This document shows positions 43,236 through 43,997 of a stretch of DNA of 43,997 nt, in pieces. A program made the position numbers and the translations under genes. The stretch is from assembly GCA_049976205.1 (NCBI GenBank), contig JBMFIR010000008.1:1-43997 (forward strand). Reading direction: 5' to 3'. A model generated the notes under the pieces. It ran no database searches. It saw only the letters and a list, made by a program, of their open reading frames with translations, and was not told the origin of the DNA. Numbering within the stretch: the first letter of the stretch is position 1; every line of letters starts with the position of its first letter. The DNA is from WYEN01 sp049976205. Lineage in GTDB: Archaea; Thermoproteota; Thermoprotei_A; Sulfolobales; AG1.

Positions 43236-43997
43236 CTATTCTTCAAGTCTTAAATAGTTAGCGATCTCATTATCGTATTGGAATATTATCGGTGTTCCTC
43301 CTGTGTGTATGAAGAGCACATTACTCCCACGTGAAATAACGCCTCTCTCAACTAGATCAATTAATCCCAGCACGGCTTTAGCTGTGTAGACAGGATCTAG
43401 AAAAATAGTTTCCTTAAGAGAAACTTCTCTTATAATATTTACAACTCTCTCACTTATGACACCATAGCCTCCTTCAGTGTAATCATCATATACTATTACA
43501 TCATCTATTGTGAATCTAATCTCCGTTCCTGCATATCTAGCTCCTTCCTCAACTAATCTATAGATCCTGTTGATCAGTTCAGGAGATCTTCTGCCCACAC
43601 TAATTCCAATTATCTTGGCATCTAAACCAGCTAATTTGGAACCCAGTATAAGTCCTGCTTGGGTGGCTCCGGTTCCTGAGGCATGAATAATGTAGTTTGG
43701 TTTAACATTTAATTCACTGAATTGCTCAGCTAACTCAAATACTGCATAAGCATATCCTAATACACCTGGTGGAATAGCACCTCCTCTACTAATTACATAT
43801 GGTTTTCTACCTCTCTTCTCAAGTTCCTGAGCCAACTCATTCATTATCTTATCTGCCTCGTCTGGGTTATCAGCGTGAAGTATTTTTGCACCTAATAATT
43901 TATCCAGAAGCAAATTACCCTTAAGATCCTTTGACCCAGGTTTTGTGAGCACTAGATAAACATCCACCCCAGACTTTCTTGCGAAAGCTGCTGTTAA
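43236..43997 (-). CDS. PLP-dependent enzyme of the D-cysteine desulfhydrase/ACC deaminase family (5' part outside window)
   Basis: Fold-type II PLP enzyme. The frame is open to the window edge (LTAAFARKSG precedes the apparent start at 43967), so the N-terminus with the PLP lysine lies outside. Visible: YVISRGGAIPPGVLGYAYA, IIHASGTGATQAGLILG, IIGISVGRRSPE, the FLDPVYTAKAVLGLID segment and LFIHTGGTPIIF near the C-terminus, which match ACC deaminase and D-cysteine desulfhydrase. The two activities cannot be told apart here; desulfhydrase is more common in archaea. Convergent with the broken hydratase gene. Confidence 0.9.
   Translation of the reverse strand, partial: LTAAFARKSGVDVYLVLTKPGSKDLKGNLLLDKLLGAKILHADNPDEADKIMNELAQELEKRGRKPYVISRGGAIPPGVLGYAYAVFELAEQFSELNVKPNYIIHASGTGATQAGLILGSKLAGLDAKIIGISVGRRSPELINRIYRLVEEGARYAGTEIRFTIDDVIVYDDYTEGGYGVISERVVNIIREVSLKETIFLDPVYTAKAVLGLIDLVERGVISRGSNVLFIHTGGTPIIFQYDNEIANYLRLEE

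Noticed and set aside
1..43997. CRISPR array or long direct repeats
   Set aside because: No regularly spaced repeat units were seen in any intergenic region.

Overview
The window is archaeal and most likely from a hyperthermophilic Thermoprotei (crenarchaeal) genome of low GC content. The evidence is class II GAPDH, an archaeal exosome subunit (Csl4), Nob1, the archaeal HMG-CoA synthase/thiolase/DUF35 cluster, a CydA-CydA' oxidase, a ThiN-type regulator, a tRNA-Pro with a short canonical intron, many TTG starts and TATA boxes placed for leaderless mRNAs. The low GC and gene set resemble the Desulfurococcales, but I cannot name a genus.

Layout. 1-4.7 kb: a branched-chain amino-acid type ABC transporter (binding protein, two permeases, two ATPases). 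4.8-9.3 kb, minus strand: a hypC-hypE-led operon in which three of five genes are broken (hypE by an in-frame TGA, an acetyl-CoA-synthetase-like gene by a 5-bp tandem duplication plus other lesions, an unknown gene by a one-base slip). 9.4-13.9 kb: an accessory stretch with two VapBC modules around a serpin and a broken membrane-protein gene, then the last 73 codons of a NiFe-hydrogenase large subunit and an apparently intact hydrogenase maturation protease. Together these look like a NiFe-hydrogenase locus being lost. 13.9-15.1 kb: csl4 and a DUF2067 gene.

15.2-19.1 kb: the early mevalonate pathway (HMG-CoA synthase, thiolase homologue, DUF35 protein, HMG-CoA reductase). The thiolase homologue has no cysteine at the nucleophile position. 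19.1-21.9 kb: the CydA and CydA' oxidase genes. 22-27.4 kb: tRNA thiolation enzyme, SfsA, ThiR-like regulator, universal stress protein, GAPDH and PGK. 27.5-30.3 kb: tRNA-Pro, ArgS, a possible relic of an IS200/IS605 TnpB end, and tRNA-Leu. 30.5-37.5 kb: a helical protein, a K+-independent type membrane pyrophosphatase, NAD kinase, Nob1, a radical SAM protein, a CBS protein and an HTH regulator.

37.5-41.6 kb: an electron-transfer-flavoprotein operon (EtfB, EtfA, fused FixC-FixX). Its EtfB has an internal insertion and a C-terminal extension resembling the GINS B domain. 41.7-44 kb: a HAD hydrolase, an enoyl-CoA hydratase gene broken by an 8-bp tandem duplication, and the end of a PLP-dependent enzyme.

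How they work together: the Etf/FixCX complex can feed electrons to quinone, and CydAA' can pass quinol electrons to oxygen, which suggests an organism able to use oxygen at low levels. The same genome segment shows loss of hydrogenase and of some CoA-thioester genes. Every broken gene is accessory; the core genes are intact, which argues against uniformly poor sequence quality, although homopolymer errors cannot be excluded for three of the lesions.
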